In this document: piece after piece, positions 38,398-48,415 of the stretch
Numbering within the stretch: the first letter of the stretch is position 1
Layout: the number at the start of each line of letters is the position of its first letter
Assembly: GCA_030867875.1 (NCBI GenBank)
Contig: JAOWCC010001589.1
Coordinates: 72,191,537 to 72,255,536 of the forward strand
DNA length: 64,000 bases
Direction: 5' to 3'
DNA from: Actinernus sp. WN-2022
Taxonomy: Eukaryota; Cnidaria; Anthozoa; Actiniaria; Actinernidae
The notes under the pieces: generated by a model
Told to the model about the DNA's origin: nothing
Seen by the model: the letters and a program-made list of their open reading frames with translations, nothing else
Databases searched by the model: none
Program-made: the position numbers and the translations under genes

Positions 38398-38845
38398 AGT
38401 TCCCTATTTGCACGGCTCTTCTTATGGTGATCACCTGATCAATGATGTCATAGCTAAGAGAAACACATTATAAAGAATGGGACCGCGTGTTTTATACATC
38501 GGACAAAAATCGATCATGAAAATAAGATTGCTTTAGCAAGTCAAATAGAATCACGGTTAGAGATGTTGTTTTTATTGATTAGGGGATAAGATATTAAGGG
38601 TGAAATGTGGTCACGTGACCTGATTTGCTGAATATCCCTTAATACTAAACGAAAGTCAAGTTTTCTAAGCGAGAGTTTGTAGAAATCAGTAATCAAAATA
38701 TACTGGATATAGTAACTTGTTTACTTGGTGAAAACTCGCAACCCCATTTTAGAATAGAAAATACATAAGCAAATACCGTGAACAAAAATCCTGCAAAAAT
38801 ACGTTGGATCCGAAGTAAGGACCTATACAGCCAAAATATAAACGA

Positions 38846-39309
38846 TTAAGAATGAAAAGTCCGAAGACTATACAGCAAAGCTGATGTACAACGTAAAATT
38901 CTAACACAAAGCACTACGGTTAGCTAGGCCTGTCTATAGTGACACGAAAAGTGCTCGAACTAGATTGCAGCCATAGACAGCTGTTTCGTTCTTATTAGAA
39001 CTCGTCAGTATGGCATAGCAAACAGTACGCGGGCTTCGGTGCCACTGCACTACCGACCCGGACTGCGCTAAGAAGCATCTAGTAAGAGCTCACAGAAATG
39101 CTTGGTTATCGGGTCACACGTCATTACGTGTGGCGAAAAGCCAAAAACCAAGCAAATCTGAACTAAACGTGTCAGTGCTTAGTGTCAGACTTTCAGTGCT
39201 CTAGTTCGAGCACTTTTAGTGTCAGGCCTAGCTAACCGTAGTGCTTTGTGTTAGAATTTTACGTTGTATATCAGCTTTGCTGTATAGTCTTCGGACTTTT
39301 CATTCTTAA
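38846..39309. mobile_element. Foldback element carrying a hammerhead ribozyme
   Basis: The left arm 38846-38963 and right arm 39201-39309 are inverted copies starting TTAAGAATGAAAAGTCCGAA and running to CTCGAACTAG, with one ~10-bp indel. The unique middle holds the hammerhead (38965-39021) and a CACACGT/ACGTGTG hairpin near 39118. The arms share words with 8295-8340, next to a hammerhead-like motif, which suggests a common Penelope-like or retrozyme-like origin. No coding capacity and no clear target duplication. Confidence 0.75.
38965..39021 (-). ncRNA. Type I hammerhead ribozyme
   Basis: On the minus strand, in order: TTGC (outer stem I), GCCATA (inner stem I), CTGACGA, stem II GTTCT/AGAAC with loop AATA, GAAA, a minimal stem III ACA-GC-TGT with C at the expected cleavage position, TATGGC (inner stem I partner), T, GCAA (outer partner). 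All core positions agree with the hammerhead consensus, and stem I closes with 6 + 4 base pairs across an internal loop. The very short stem III is like that of retrozyme-type hammerheads, which often act best as dimers. Confidence 0.85.
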
Positions 39310-39339
39310 CCTTTTTAGAAGGAGTTTCCCCTCTGATAT

Positions 39340-39490
39340 TCGTGCTAACAGGTCACGTGATCACCCAAAATTCCCCAAAAATTGTTAAGGTTCCAGTATC
39401 ACGTGAAGTTCTATTGATGTATTGAGTTTCACATATTTTTGTCAAGGTTCTAGAATAATCTTGAATAATGTGTTTTTCCTATTTTCGGTC
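39340..39490. repeat. Interspersed repeat fragment (partner at 48170-48320)
   Basis: CCAGTATCACGTGAAGTTCT, then ATTGATGTATTGAGTTTCAC and TTTTTGTCAAGGTTCTAG, recur in inverse orientation at ~48215-48290. Confidence 0.65.
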
Positions 39491-39920
39491 AATGACGACC
39501 CAGGTCTTGCCATACTTGAGATAATATCACTTACATGCAAAGGTAATCATAGTTGAGTCAAGTGAAATTGCGCGTGTTGAGAAATCAAAATACTGTAGCT
39601 CACAATTTTGTGGCGGGAAGAATGTCAGTGCAAATTTCAATAGAAGCTTGAAGAACAAAACTAAATAATGCAAATTTCCAGTTAAGAAACCACCAAACTT
39701 GAAAGCAAGGTTTTCCTTGGGCGGACTGCTGCCTTTCTGGGATGGTTTTGCCATTTACCCTTGGGATAGTTAACCTCTGCCTAACCTACGTTTCAGCAAC
39801 GGCGTTTTACCCTTGGGTTAACTATCCAAAGGATTACAGACTTAACCCCGGGGTAGCGCTATCAGGTTCCAGGGCTTTATCCATATATAAGCCCACGCAT
39901 TTATAATGAGCCTTTCACTC
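39490..39920. other. Mostly unassigned; one loose inverted pair
   Basis: TACCCTTGGGATAGTTAAC (39756) and GGGTTAACTATCC (39814) are inverted, possibly a small MITE. Nothing else. Confidence 0.35.
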
Positions 39921-40990
39921 AATTATTATTATACTTTATTACATACTCCCAAAAGGGCTTTTCAGTATCTAGTTACATCGAATACAATGGGTATGTAAAA
40001 TTATTAATGTATAAATATTGAGAAAATCTATTTAAAATGCTAAAACTACGATGAGATACTACTGATACAATATCACAACTACCAAGATACTATCACTCAT
40101 TCGAGTACAAAAACAGTGAACTTGTTTCCTCGAAGAAATTTTTGAGTAGCTCACATCCATTTAAGTTCATGCTTAAACTGTTTCATGCTTAGAGCACCGT
40201 TCTTCAGGTCGGTCTGGCAAATTATTCCAAATATTAGTAGCTCGGTAAAGAAAGGAACGTTGCCCTGTGGCGGATTTACATAGTGGTATGTCTAATTAAC
40301 CTCTTGATTATTGTGTCTAATCAGTACGGCTGTGTGAGGGTCTGAATGGGGGGGTCTACATGTCAGTTGTCAGTTAAAATTTTGGCCATTTGTCAGTTGT
40401 CAGTTACGCCTAGTTAATCATCACTAGAGAAAATTTACTATGTTTGACCCACAAAAACCAAATTTGTCAGTTGTCAGTTATGTTTCGGTTGTCAGTTGTC
40501 AGTAAAAAAATCGTCATTTGTCAGTTGTCAGTTATTTTGAAGGCCGTTTGTCAGTAATCAGTTAACCCCATTCAGACCCTCCTGTGTACCTGTGCCAGAG
40601 TCTTGAATTTACTGCATAAATATGGCGGAGCTAAGCCCTTGATACATTTAAAAGCCATTACTGTGTTTCTAAAGTTCAACATGTAGCTAACTGGTATCCA
40701 GTTCAACTCTCTTAAATATGGCGTAGCATGACCGAATTTCCTGGAACCAGTTACAATTCTGCACTGTTTGAAGTTTCGCAATGTTTTTCTTAGATATGTT
40801 GGACCATATCGTAGAACAAAAGTAAATCTTAGTAAAGATCAAAGCATTGGTTATGATAGACAGTGTTTTTGTGTGTAGAATATTCGAAAATATGAATTCC
40901 CTACGTCGCTGTCCGAAATTTACTCGAAATTTGAAGTTCAAGGCATTAGTTACAAAAATTTTAAGCACGTTACCATGAACCAGTTCTAAA
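39921..40990 (-). pseudogene. 5'-truncated LINE, split by a 246-bp MITE
   Basis: The minus-strand frames contain FTKIYFCSTIWSNISKKN, LQTVQN, then RIVTGSRKFGHATPYLREL and AFKCIKGLAPPYLCSKF, the usual C-terminal signature of CR1/Rex-like polymerases. A frameshift separates the two parts. An (ATT)n tail is at ~39921-39935. The element at 40336-40581 interrupts its 3' half. Confidence 0.85.
40336..40581. mobile_element. 246-bp TIR element filled with TTGTCAGT repeats
   Basis: The 16-bp TIRs GAGGGTCTGAATGGGG are exact inverses. CTGTGT flanks both sides (40330-40335 and 40582-40587), a 6-bp duplication. The interior consists largely of TTGTCAGTTGTCAGTTA and variants, in five clusters on one strand. 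It lies inside a LINE. Confidence 0.88.
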
Positions 40991-41293
40991 TTTAATTGGC
41001 TTGATATATAAACTAATAAAATTCTTAACTCTTGCGATTTTCTACTTAACCTCCGGTCTTTTCTGCAATGTGTCGAGTTTCTGAAGATTTCCTTAAAAGA
41101 AACCAGTTAGAACTGCTCCCGCGATTTCTACCGCTGTTCGTGCACATGCGCACATTTTGCAGACCTCCTCGTTGACGCGCGCTTGGCAGTCTTGTACCCA
41201 GATCGAGCCCAGCTCTGGGTACGAGACTGCGCGATGGGTTATAGACCAGTTTACGGTTCATGCGTAGTTGTACAAATCCTTTGTTCATTTGAC

Positions 41294-41628
41294 GGGGGGG
41301 GGGGGGGGGGGGGGGGGGGTGGGACTCCCATATAAAAGGGGTAGGGATGGTCGTCGGACATTTTCGATTTGACCCCTAAGAGGTACTAAAATGGGCGTGG
41401 CTCAAGCTTATTTTGAAACGCTAAAAGATAATAAAAATGTAAATTGATAACAGCTTTTTTGTTCAATTGACACCCGACCCCTAAAAGGTACCGCTTTACA
41501 TAGAAATGTCTGTGTTTGATGGTGGATACCCTAAGTGGTACCAAACTCCTGATTTTGACCCCTAAAAGGTACGACGAGCATCCATGTACCCCTCACATAA
41601 GGGAGTCCCCCCCCCCTCCCCCCGGGGT
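41294..41628. mobile_element. MITE with poly-G/poly-C ends
   Basis: A run of 26 G at 41294-41319 leads into GGGACTCCCATATAAAAGGG and GGATGGTCGTCG; the right end is the diverged inverse (CGACGAGCATCC ... GGGAGTCCCCCCCCCCTCCC). A second copy is at 50704-51062. The interior repeats GACCCCTAAAAGGTAC. Confidence 0.8.
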
Positions 41629-41844
41629 TGATACATATCAAATCCGGAGGCGAAGATCTGTATCTCCGATACAACTTTGTAAATTACTTCTAAAACGCAA
41701 ACATAACTATTCAAACACAATATAACCAAAAATAAGTCAAGATTTACTTTAAAAAGAGTAACATTTCTATACATTTATCCATGCATGCTTCTTGTGTTCT
41801 AGTTGAGTGCAGTATTTATTTCACTGGAAAGGTAATCCGGAAGA

Positions 41845-42049
41845 ATAGACCAGTTATAGCTTCCCAGCACAGCTACATCCCTCAAATTTTGATCAGTTAA
41901 TCTTTTAGTTGGTATCTTTGCACATAGTGAATATTTCAGAAGTTGGATTTTACGGAAATTATTTGGCATCGGATTCCCATACAAACATTGTATTTCGCGC
42001 CATGTTTGCACCCCTTACTAAATGTCGGAATTAACTGCGAACTGGTCTA
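41845..42049. mobile_element. Deletion derivative of the TAGACCAGTT foldback family
   Basis: It starts TAGACCAGTT and ends AACTGCGAACTGGTCTA. GCTTCCCAGCACAGCTACAT and GGCATCGGATTCCCATACAA match the right arm of the larger copy at 46379-47093, of which it is essentially one arm. Confidence 0.7.
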
Positions 42050-42253
42050 TAGCTTTGTACCAGTTAAAACAACAATGTTTTCATATATGATTTCTTTGCT
42101 TAAAACGAATTAGCATTTCAAATTTTACTAGTTCAGTCCCAGTTGCGTGTTCTTGCATGTAGTTGAGGTTCGTCTCTTCTACTCAGACATCCTCGGAGAC
42201 CCAGGGGTAGTTAGTGAACGACGGGCAGAAAACTGGTGTGGTATATACTAATG

Positions 42254-42304
42254 ATATTTAACCAATATTTCGGCTGGCACGACCTCACGGCAACCTTCAT
42301 GAGA
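42254..42304 (-). ncRNA. Decayed hammerhead-like motif, third copy
   Basis: It has the same layout as 3298-3338 (GCCAGCCGAAATATTGGTTA then AATAT) but the first box reads CTCATGA, so the invariant G is lost and stem II is disrupted. Inactive if the alignment is right. Upstream TGGTGTGGTATATACTAA resembles the 29.7 kb repeat. Confidence 0.5.
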
Positions 42305-42519
42305 GTTTACAAATTGTGAAAATATAATTAAAGAAACGTTACGAATTCAAAGACTGAAAAACCGGCTGTGGTGTAATGAGCCTACCGATATAAAGCAGCC
42401 TTGTATCGCCTTTGTACAATATTGCTTATTAGATCCCATGCAAGGTAATCCGGTCCTTCTACCTTTTTGGTTATAAGCTTTAATGGAGCACTGTTACTCG
42501 GATTGTAGTCTCCTTCGCA

Positions 42520-42580
42520 GCCGTTATGGACTCTGTCACGCAACGCTGGGGCTCAGAGCGTTGCGCGGCAGAGTCCATAA
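42520..42580. mobile_element. Hairpin MITE (TATGGACTCTG...)
   Basis: TATGGACTCTGTCACGCAAC and the inverse GTTGCGCGGCAGAGTCCATA surround a ~12-bp loop. The sequence before it (GTAGTCTCCTTCGCAGCCGT) and the hairpin are related to 59764-59820. Confidence 0.65.
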
Positions 42581-42599
42581 ACTTCAAATTTATTTTAAA

Positions 42600-43775
42600 C
42601 AAAACTACAAAAATATAAACACCCTGACATCGACGGTAGAGAAATACACGTACCACGTGAATGTTCTGGCATACCCGGTTTCAAACTTTTTGGATATAGA
42701 AGATGGGAAACTAGATTACAGTGAATTAAAAATGCTTATTTTAGAATATTTGACTCGATAATAAGTTTTCAATTTGGCATTGACATTTACGATGTGAATA
42801 TTTGAACATATAATATTGATTAACGAATATAATTATTTTATTGAGTTCGGTCATCCTAATAGCATAAACTAATCGAGAGGATGTATGACCCTCGATACTT
42901 ATAGCAAGGTACCATTTCTGTTACAGTACACCGATTTCAAGACTTTCAAGTTGCTCTGTATTTCCCTTAAAAGCAGTATTTTTATCCACTGATCTTTGTC
43001 ATCCTTCCATCAAAATTGTTTATTCAGATTGTTTCCAGTGTACCTGGAAAGCATACTCTGTAAATCCGAGTAATTATTTTTGTCTTTCGTCATGAGAAAT
43101 GTACCATTAGGGGGTTTACAGTGTCCCTTAAACCGTTATGATATCATATCATCAGATAAAACAGAAAGGAACCTCCCACAACCCACTATTACCCGCTGAA
43201 AACTGCTCTCACTGGCCATGCCTGTGCCGATTGTCATGCGAGATGAAACCGTGGTCAAGAAACCGTGAGATAATCACTCGTGCGTACACGTACAGTCTGT
43301 GTTCACTGCAGACTCGAAGACGACAAGTAGGACATCAGTCGTACACTTCCCTTTTGCTTGAAATTATTTCACTATTCAGTTTGTACTGAAATCTCAATTT
43401 TAATTAATAACATTATGAATATCAAGAAATGAATATTTCCGGTGAGGCGTTCGGGTTTCTTTCTTTAATAATATACAATCGAATATAATTTTCCTTGATT
43501 ATTTAAATATAGTCTAAAACCACATTACTTTTTACAGGAGCGCTTCGATCCTCGCTTTCCGAGAGAGAGATTAAAAAGCTCTGGTAACCAGGGTACAGGA
43601 TATGGGACGTTATTCTCAGGTAACGCTTGACTGACAGATGATTTACTCAGGCAGAATTTCAGTTCGATCAACGTGACGTTTTATGCCAGCAGCACTGCCA
43701 TTTCCTGTGAAGCGAGCGCAGTAGAATACAAATATAGGGCATTGTTCACGGCACACGAGCACAGTAATAGCAAGA
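42600..43775. other. Region upstream of the transporter gene
   Basis: It should hold the promoter and 5' untranslated region. A good acceptor (TTACTTTTTACAG|GAG, AG at 43536-43537) could end a 5'-UTR intron. No TATA box is assigned, and no other exon or repeat was recognised. Confidence 0.35.
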
Positions 43776-45278
43776 ATGACGACCAAAATCTTCCTCTCGA
43801 CTGCTACGATCAATTATTTTGGATTCACAATGGCCGTGGATTACTCCATAGTGCTTTTAAGCATTGAAGAGTTTTGGAAGGCCTTAGATGGTAACCCTAA
43901 ACTCTATGGTTTTGTGTTCGGAAGCTACGCTCTCAGCCAAACAGCGATGTCGCCATTACTGGGCTATATTTCTGATGTACGGGGATTGAAGTTCACACTA
44001 GTCCTTTCGCTGCTCTTTAACGCTATTGGGAATATTTTATATGGATTGGCTTTTGTCTCGAAGTCTGTAAACATGGTTTTGATTGGAAGGTTCATATCTG
44101 GGCTCGGAGCGGGAGCACTGGCATTAGGAGTTGTGTATTTGACAAACACTTCGTCTCGCGATGTTCGGGGGAAAGCAATAGCGAGTTTTAAGCTTTCACA
44201 AGCTATTGGCTACCTCGGAGGTCCACTAACAGGAATGGCATTAATATCTCTGAGCAATCCTACAGAAGGATCGAGTATTACTACGAAGATTTTTAACTTC
44301 TACACAGCACCAGCCTGGCTTGCGCTGGGTAATATCATCATAATTGTGTTACCGCTTGTGAAATTCTGCTTCAAGAACCCTCTCGCCCCTCACATGGCGT
44401 TAAAATATAACTACAGAGAAGCGAAAGAGTTGGTACTTCACACTGTGATCCTAATGGCGTTTTTATTTCTAGTAACGGCATGTTTTTGGGCGATTACGAG
44501 TGATTTATTCACTATTGCATTCGGTCAGTATCACTTATTCAGAGACAATCGCGACATCTGGAAGATCTATGTCTCCGCGAGCACTGCTTTAGCGCTGGCG
44601 TGCCTCCTCGTGAGACTAACTATTCATCGTAAAATGACGCCTGTAATCTTCACAGTTCTGGGTCTTCTACTTAACGTAGTAGGTTTCTCACTTTTGGCTG
44701 ATTACAAAATTCAGAGCACTCTTCTCCACAGGGTTCTGTACTACAGCGGTGTAGCTCTGTTGACTTCCGGTGCTGCTTGTTTCTTCACTGGTATCGGAAC
44801 ATATTACTCCCAGAAGGTCACAGACCTGAGCCATCAAGCGAGAAACCGCCGAGGGTTTTTCCTAGGCCTTTTCAACTTCGCTGAAGGCTTTGGCCGACTA
44901 GTTGGACCAACGGTGGTTTCCCTGGTCCTGAATATCAAGACAAATTACCAAAGCACCAAAGAGTGTAATGTAGGTAAACTTATTCCAGATGGATGTGAAG
45001 TGTCCAATATTAACATAGTGATTCCTGTATTAGGAGGAGTTATTATTTTAGTTGTTATTGGGTTTGTTTATTACCACTATAAGCACGGTAAATGCCGTGT
45101 GGATATTTCACTGCTTAATTTAGAGGAACTAGCACAGCCTGGCCAGGGTAGAATGTCATTCAGAGAGGAAGACTTGTTGGAAGACGAGACCAACACTCAC
45201 CTGGAACTCACTCCCCCTCGGCCAAGGTCACCGAGCCGGACGTCAACGAGTTCGAAATCATCTCTCAGCACGGCTTGA
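43776..45278 (+). CDS. MFSD8/CLN7-like major facilitator superfamily transporter
   Basis: The 500-residue frame is open in a single exon with A at -3 of the start (AAGAATGAC). Twelve membrane segments can be placed, roughly at residues 8-30, 43-63, 73-93, 99-122, 138-158, 177-197, 219-242, 264-283, 288-308, 319-342, 360-386 and 411-434. MFS motif A appears as GYISDVRGLK at 63-72 between segments 2 and 3, and GRFISGLGAG at 104-113 is the segment-4 motif. The line SQAIGYLGGPLTG and the N-terminal NYFGFTMAVDYSIVL resemble the MFSD8 group, which acts in lysosomal membranes. The tail (438-500) is cytosolic, acidic then Ser/Pro-rich, with FREEDLLED, close to but not exactly an acidic dileucine signal. 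Substrate is unknown. Lack of introns may be ancestral or mark a retrocopy. Confidence 0.92.
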   Translation: MTTKIFLSTATINYFGFTMAVDYSIVLLSIEEFWKALDGNPKLYGFVFGSYALSQTAMSPLLGYISDVRGLKFTLVLSLLFNAIGNILYGLAFVSKSVNMVLIGRFISGLGAGALALGVVYLTNTSSRDVRGKAIASFKLSQAIGYLGGPLTGMALISLSNPTEGSSITTKIFNFYTAPAWLALGNIIIIVLPLVKFCFKNPLAPHMALKYNYREAKELVLHTVILMAFLFLVTACFWAITSDLFTIAFGQYHLFRDNRDIWKIYVSASTALALACLLVRLTIHRKMTPVIFTVLGLLLNVVGFSLLADYKIQSTLLHRVLYYSGVALLTSGAACFFTGIGTYYSQKVTDLSHQARNRRGFFLGLFNFAEGFGRLVGPTVVSLVLNIKTNYQSTKECNVGKLIPDGCEVSNINIVIPVLGGVIILVVIGFVYYHYKHGKCRVDISLLNLEELAQPGQGRMSFREEDLLEDETNTHLELTPPRPRSPSRTSTSSKSSLSTA

Positions 45279-45505
45279 GATTGAAAAGCTTTCACTGCTA
45301 ATTTCTCAACTGTTATATCAGATACTGTATACACTGCTAAGATCCCAGTCCTGGCGTGACGTGCAGATTGCGTTACCAGACTTTTGGGCCCTGTTGTACA
45401 GGTGGAGGAGGGGGTTAATATTTGGGTAGCAGGTACTGTTTACGGGGCATGGGTTAGGATCTGTGAAAGTCTGGGGCCGATTAGTGTGAAGCCTAGTACC
45501 TCTGA
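45279..45505. other. 3' flank of the transporter
   Basis: No AATAAA signal is seen within 200 bp of the stop; the real 3' end is unknown. Confidence 0.35.
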
Positions 45506-45580
45506 GTATCCGCCAGTGTATAGTGTATAGTATCCGCCAGTGTATAGTATCCGCCAGTGTATAGTATCCGCCAGTGTATA
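45506..45580. repeat. Minisatellite, 18-bp unit, about four copies
   Basis: The unit is GTATCCGCCAGTGTATA. It begins ~230 bp after the transporter's stop codon and may lie in its 3' UTR. Confidence 0.9.
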
Positions 45581-45799
45581 GGAAATCGGACATTTTGGTT
45601 TTGCCAAATACTCATGACATCCTACAATATTTTTAAATATCATTCGACTCTCTCATCCCAAATTCTGATTGGCTGATTCACCTGCAAATAACGGTCTGAG
45701 CATGCGCACTACTCCGTTTGGTAAACAAGGCGGTTCCAGTTTTGAAAGCTATATTTTGTTGAATGATAAAACAATTATTGAACTCGACTATCATAAAAT

Positions 45800-46205
45800 A
45801 TCATGATTTGTTCATTTCTCGCTGTCAGTTATTTGCCAATGCCGAGGCATTGGCAAATAACTGACAGCTCACCACGAATAAATCCAAGAGTATATTACAG
45901 AGGAGTGTTCCTCTTCCCACATTATATTGTCACACAACACTAGACGGTAGAGGTATTTTTAGCATAGAGTTTCCCGCCAGAAGAAACAAAGGCCGTCACT
46001 TTTAACCAAACAGGATCGGATGCACTGAAAAATTGTAATTAACACGGTTCAACTGCTAAAAAATACTAAAGTGCAAGAGAACAAAATGCAACGTACTTCG
46101 CGACTATAAATAGGCACACCATCTACTGTGTTAGCGGCCAACACAAGGGCACAGGAACACTCCTGTGTAATATACTCCTGATAAATCATGATATTTTGCT
46201 CGGCC
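45800..46205. mobile_element. Foldback element with two inner hairpins
   Basis: AATATCATGATTTGTTCA at ~45806 is inverted at ~46184 (AAATCATGATATT). Inside, 45824-45872 is a perfect hairpin (GCTGTCAGTTATTTGCCAAT... arms of 23 bp, 2-bp loop), and GAGTATATTACAGAGGAGTG at ~45888 is inverted as CACTCCTGTGTAATATACTC ending 46181. Confidence 0.65.
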
Positions 46206-46378
46206 TTGTCCAGTAATTGCTTATTATCTGATCACCTAATGTCCATAGGTGGCACATATTTTAATCACTTCTTCTCCTGCATGCTGCTGTGGGCTGGGTT
46301 CAATCAGTCTTATCACCATTACACAATATTCTGTTTATCACTGATATATATTCAAGTGAATCGATAACTGAATGATAA

Positions 46379-47093
46379 TAGACCAGTTCGCGGTTAATTC
46401 CGACATTTTGAAAGGGGTGCAAACATGGCGCGAAATACAGTGTTTGTATAGGAACCGATGCCAAATAATCAGTTTCGTAAAATCAAATTTATGAAATATC
46501 CACTGTCTGCAAAGTTAAGATACCTGGTAAAAGATTAACTGATCGAAATTTGAGGGATGTAGCTGTGCTGGGAAGCCTGCAATCGTGTTTCCAGTTTTCC
46601 GTATATTTGTTTGTAACGAGTCAACGTCCGCTGGAACAATTACAGACAAATGTATGGAAAACACGATTGCACGCTTCCCAGCACCGCTACATCCCTCATG
46701 ACAAATGTTGATCAGTTAATCTTTTACCTGGTATTTTTGCTACGGTAAATATTTCAGAAATTCGATTTTACGGATTTTAGTTGGCATCGGATTCCCATAT
46801 ACAAAGGGCTACCGAAGGGTCAGTCAAAATTTAGAAATGCTCGTCGTGTTAGACCTTTGCTCGAATGCTTGCAAAAAAGATTGCGTATGCTCGAATTGCT
46901 CGTACGTGCTCGTTTGCTCGTTTTGTATATAGAACGTTCGCAGCTGTGATAAAATAAAATTGTTCGTGCTCGCCCTAAAAACGACATGCTCGCCAATGCT
47001 TCAATTTACCATTCGGTAGCCCCATACAAACACTGTATTTCGTGCCATGTTTGACCTCTTTCAAAATGTCGGAATTAACCGCAAACTGGTCTA
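46379..47093. mobile_element. TAGACCAGTT foldback element, right arm split by a hAT-like MITE
   Basis: TAGACCAGTTCGCGGTTAAT begins the left arm and the inverse ends the right. Arms of ~230 bp meet near 46625. The right arm is interrupted at 46806-47023. Removing the insert and one target copy restores the arm. Confidence 0.8.
46806..47023. mobile_element. Nested MITE with TGCTCG array, 7-bp TSD
   Basis: GGGCTACCGAA at the left and TTCGGTAGCCC at the right are exact inverses. ATACAAA flanks both sides (46799-46805 and 47024-47030). The interior contains about nine TGCTCG or GCTCG words at irregular spacing, all on one strand. Confidence 0.82.
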
Positions 47094-47094
47094 A

Positions 47095-47713
47095 TGAGAA
47101 GACCGGGAAGGACGAAAAATCACCATACGGAACAATCGTACTGATTATTTTGGCCAGTGTCCCAATTAAGTAATTATGTCGGGGGTTGTAGCTCCAGAAG
47201 CTTAATTATTTTATTTTCGAGTGATTTTTGTCGAAAAAAAAGGTAAAGCTACCGTATTTAACATTGGTAACCCGTGACAGTCTACAGAGAATGAAAAACT
47301 TGAGACCGACGTGGTACCTACGATTTTACGTCCTTCTCCGAGAAGACGCGAGAACGAGACTGTTTTTACAAACGCAACTCCTTCTACTCGGTTATTTTAA
47401 GACCCTGCATGAGTGTTGGTCCGGCCAGAGTTTATGGACGCACATACCCATCCATCTATAATACAAGTGCCCCCTCTCCCTCCCCCTCCGGTTTTGAACC
47501 CACACGTCAGACCGCCACTTAACCACTGAGTTAACTGGGAGACCTTCCAGTTATGAGCATAGTCTGTTAGCGGAATAGCGCTTCGCTTCGGCCGCCATAC
47601 ATTTTTTTTCAGCTAGCGCTGATGTCTGCAATATGCGGACGGCAACATATACAATTCTAAACATTATATACTATACAGTTATTTCAGACAACTTTCATAT
47701 GTCGAATAAAAAG
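47095..47713. other. Mostly unassigned; one tRNA-like stretch
   Basis: At ~47496-47552 the minus strand reads CCCAGTTAACTCAGTGGTTA, then GGTTCAAAACC, resembling tRNA A- and B-boxes; it could be a degraded SINE head. Nothing else. Confidence 0.4.
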
Positions 47714-48149
47714 CCCTAAAGTGCCTATTACCCTTTTGCAATTTTTATAGCTTATGATACCTAAAAGCCTGGGTCGATTCCTGGGTATAACGTCATCTTG
47801 ACGTCATACTAATTATTCGGCTTTGCAATCATTTGAAGAAATACTTAATATGTTGACTAAAATGACTTTTTTCTTTACTAACAACTCACAAACTGTGTAT
47901 ATTTTCTATGCATTGATGTCGGTGTGATAGAAAGGCGCCATGGAGAATAATGCATTAATGAGATGACGTCTATACAGGTTCGACCCAGGCTTTTACTTAC
48001 GCGACCATGGGTCACATTTACACGATTTCAAACAAGCGTAGAACATAAACTATTCACTGTAAACCAAAATTTTCTTCACAGAAGTACTCAAAACTTTTCG
48101 GAGGTTCATAAGCTATCAAAATTGAAAAAGGGTTATAGGCACTTTAGGG
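47714..48149. mobile_element. TIR element, CCCTAAAGTGCC ends
   Basis: CCCTAAAGTGCCTATTACCC and TTTTTATAGCTTATGA at the left pair with the inverse at 48100-48149; the TIR is ~50 bp. The interior has AGCCTGGGTCGA / TCGACCCAGGCT inverted words and TGACGTCAT. Confidence 0.78.
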
Positions 48150-48169
48150 GAGCATGGTTAGCGTAAGAC

Positions 48170-48320
48170 CTGGTTCATTGACCGAAAATAGAAAAAAAAA
48201 AGTTCATGATTATGAGCTAGAACCTTGACAAAAATATGTGAAACTTAGTACATCAATAGAACTGTCTTCACGTGATAAAGAACCTTAATAAACACGAGTA
48301 CCGGTATAAAAGGGTTAAGT
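48170..48320. repeat. Interspersed repeat fragment (inverse of 39340-39490)
   Basis: CTAGAACCTTGACAAAAATA and GAACTGTCTTCACGTGATA match the inverse of the 39.4 kb copy. GACCTGGTTCATTGACCGAAAATAG links it to the 7467-8152 element family. Confidence 0.65.
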
Positions 48321-48415
48321 CCTCTTTTTACGCCTTTTAAACTCGAAATTCGAATTGCAGAGCAACGAAGAAAGCAAGCGAGTACATCTGCCTCTTCTGT
48401 TTAGTTTTTAGTTAA

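Noticed and set aside
43673..43867. Upstream frame overlapping the transporter start
   Set aside because: Out of frame with the transporter and lacking any domain; at most an upstream ORF.
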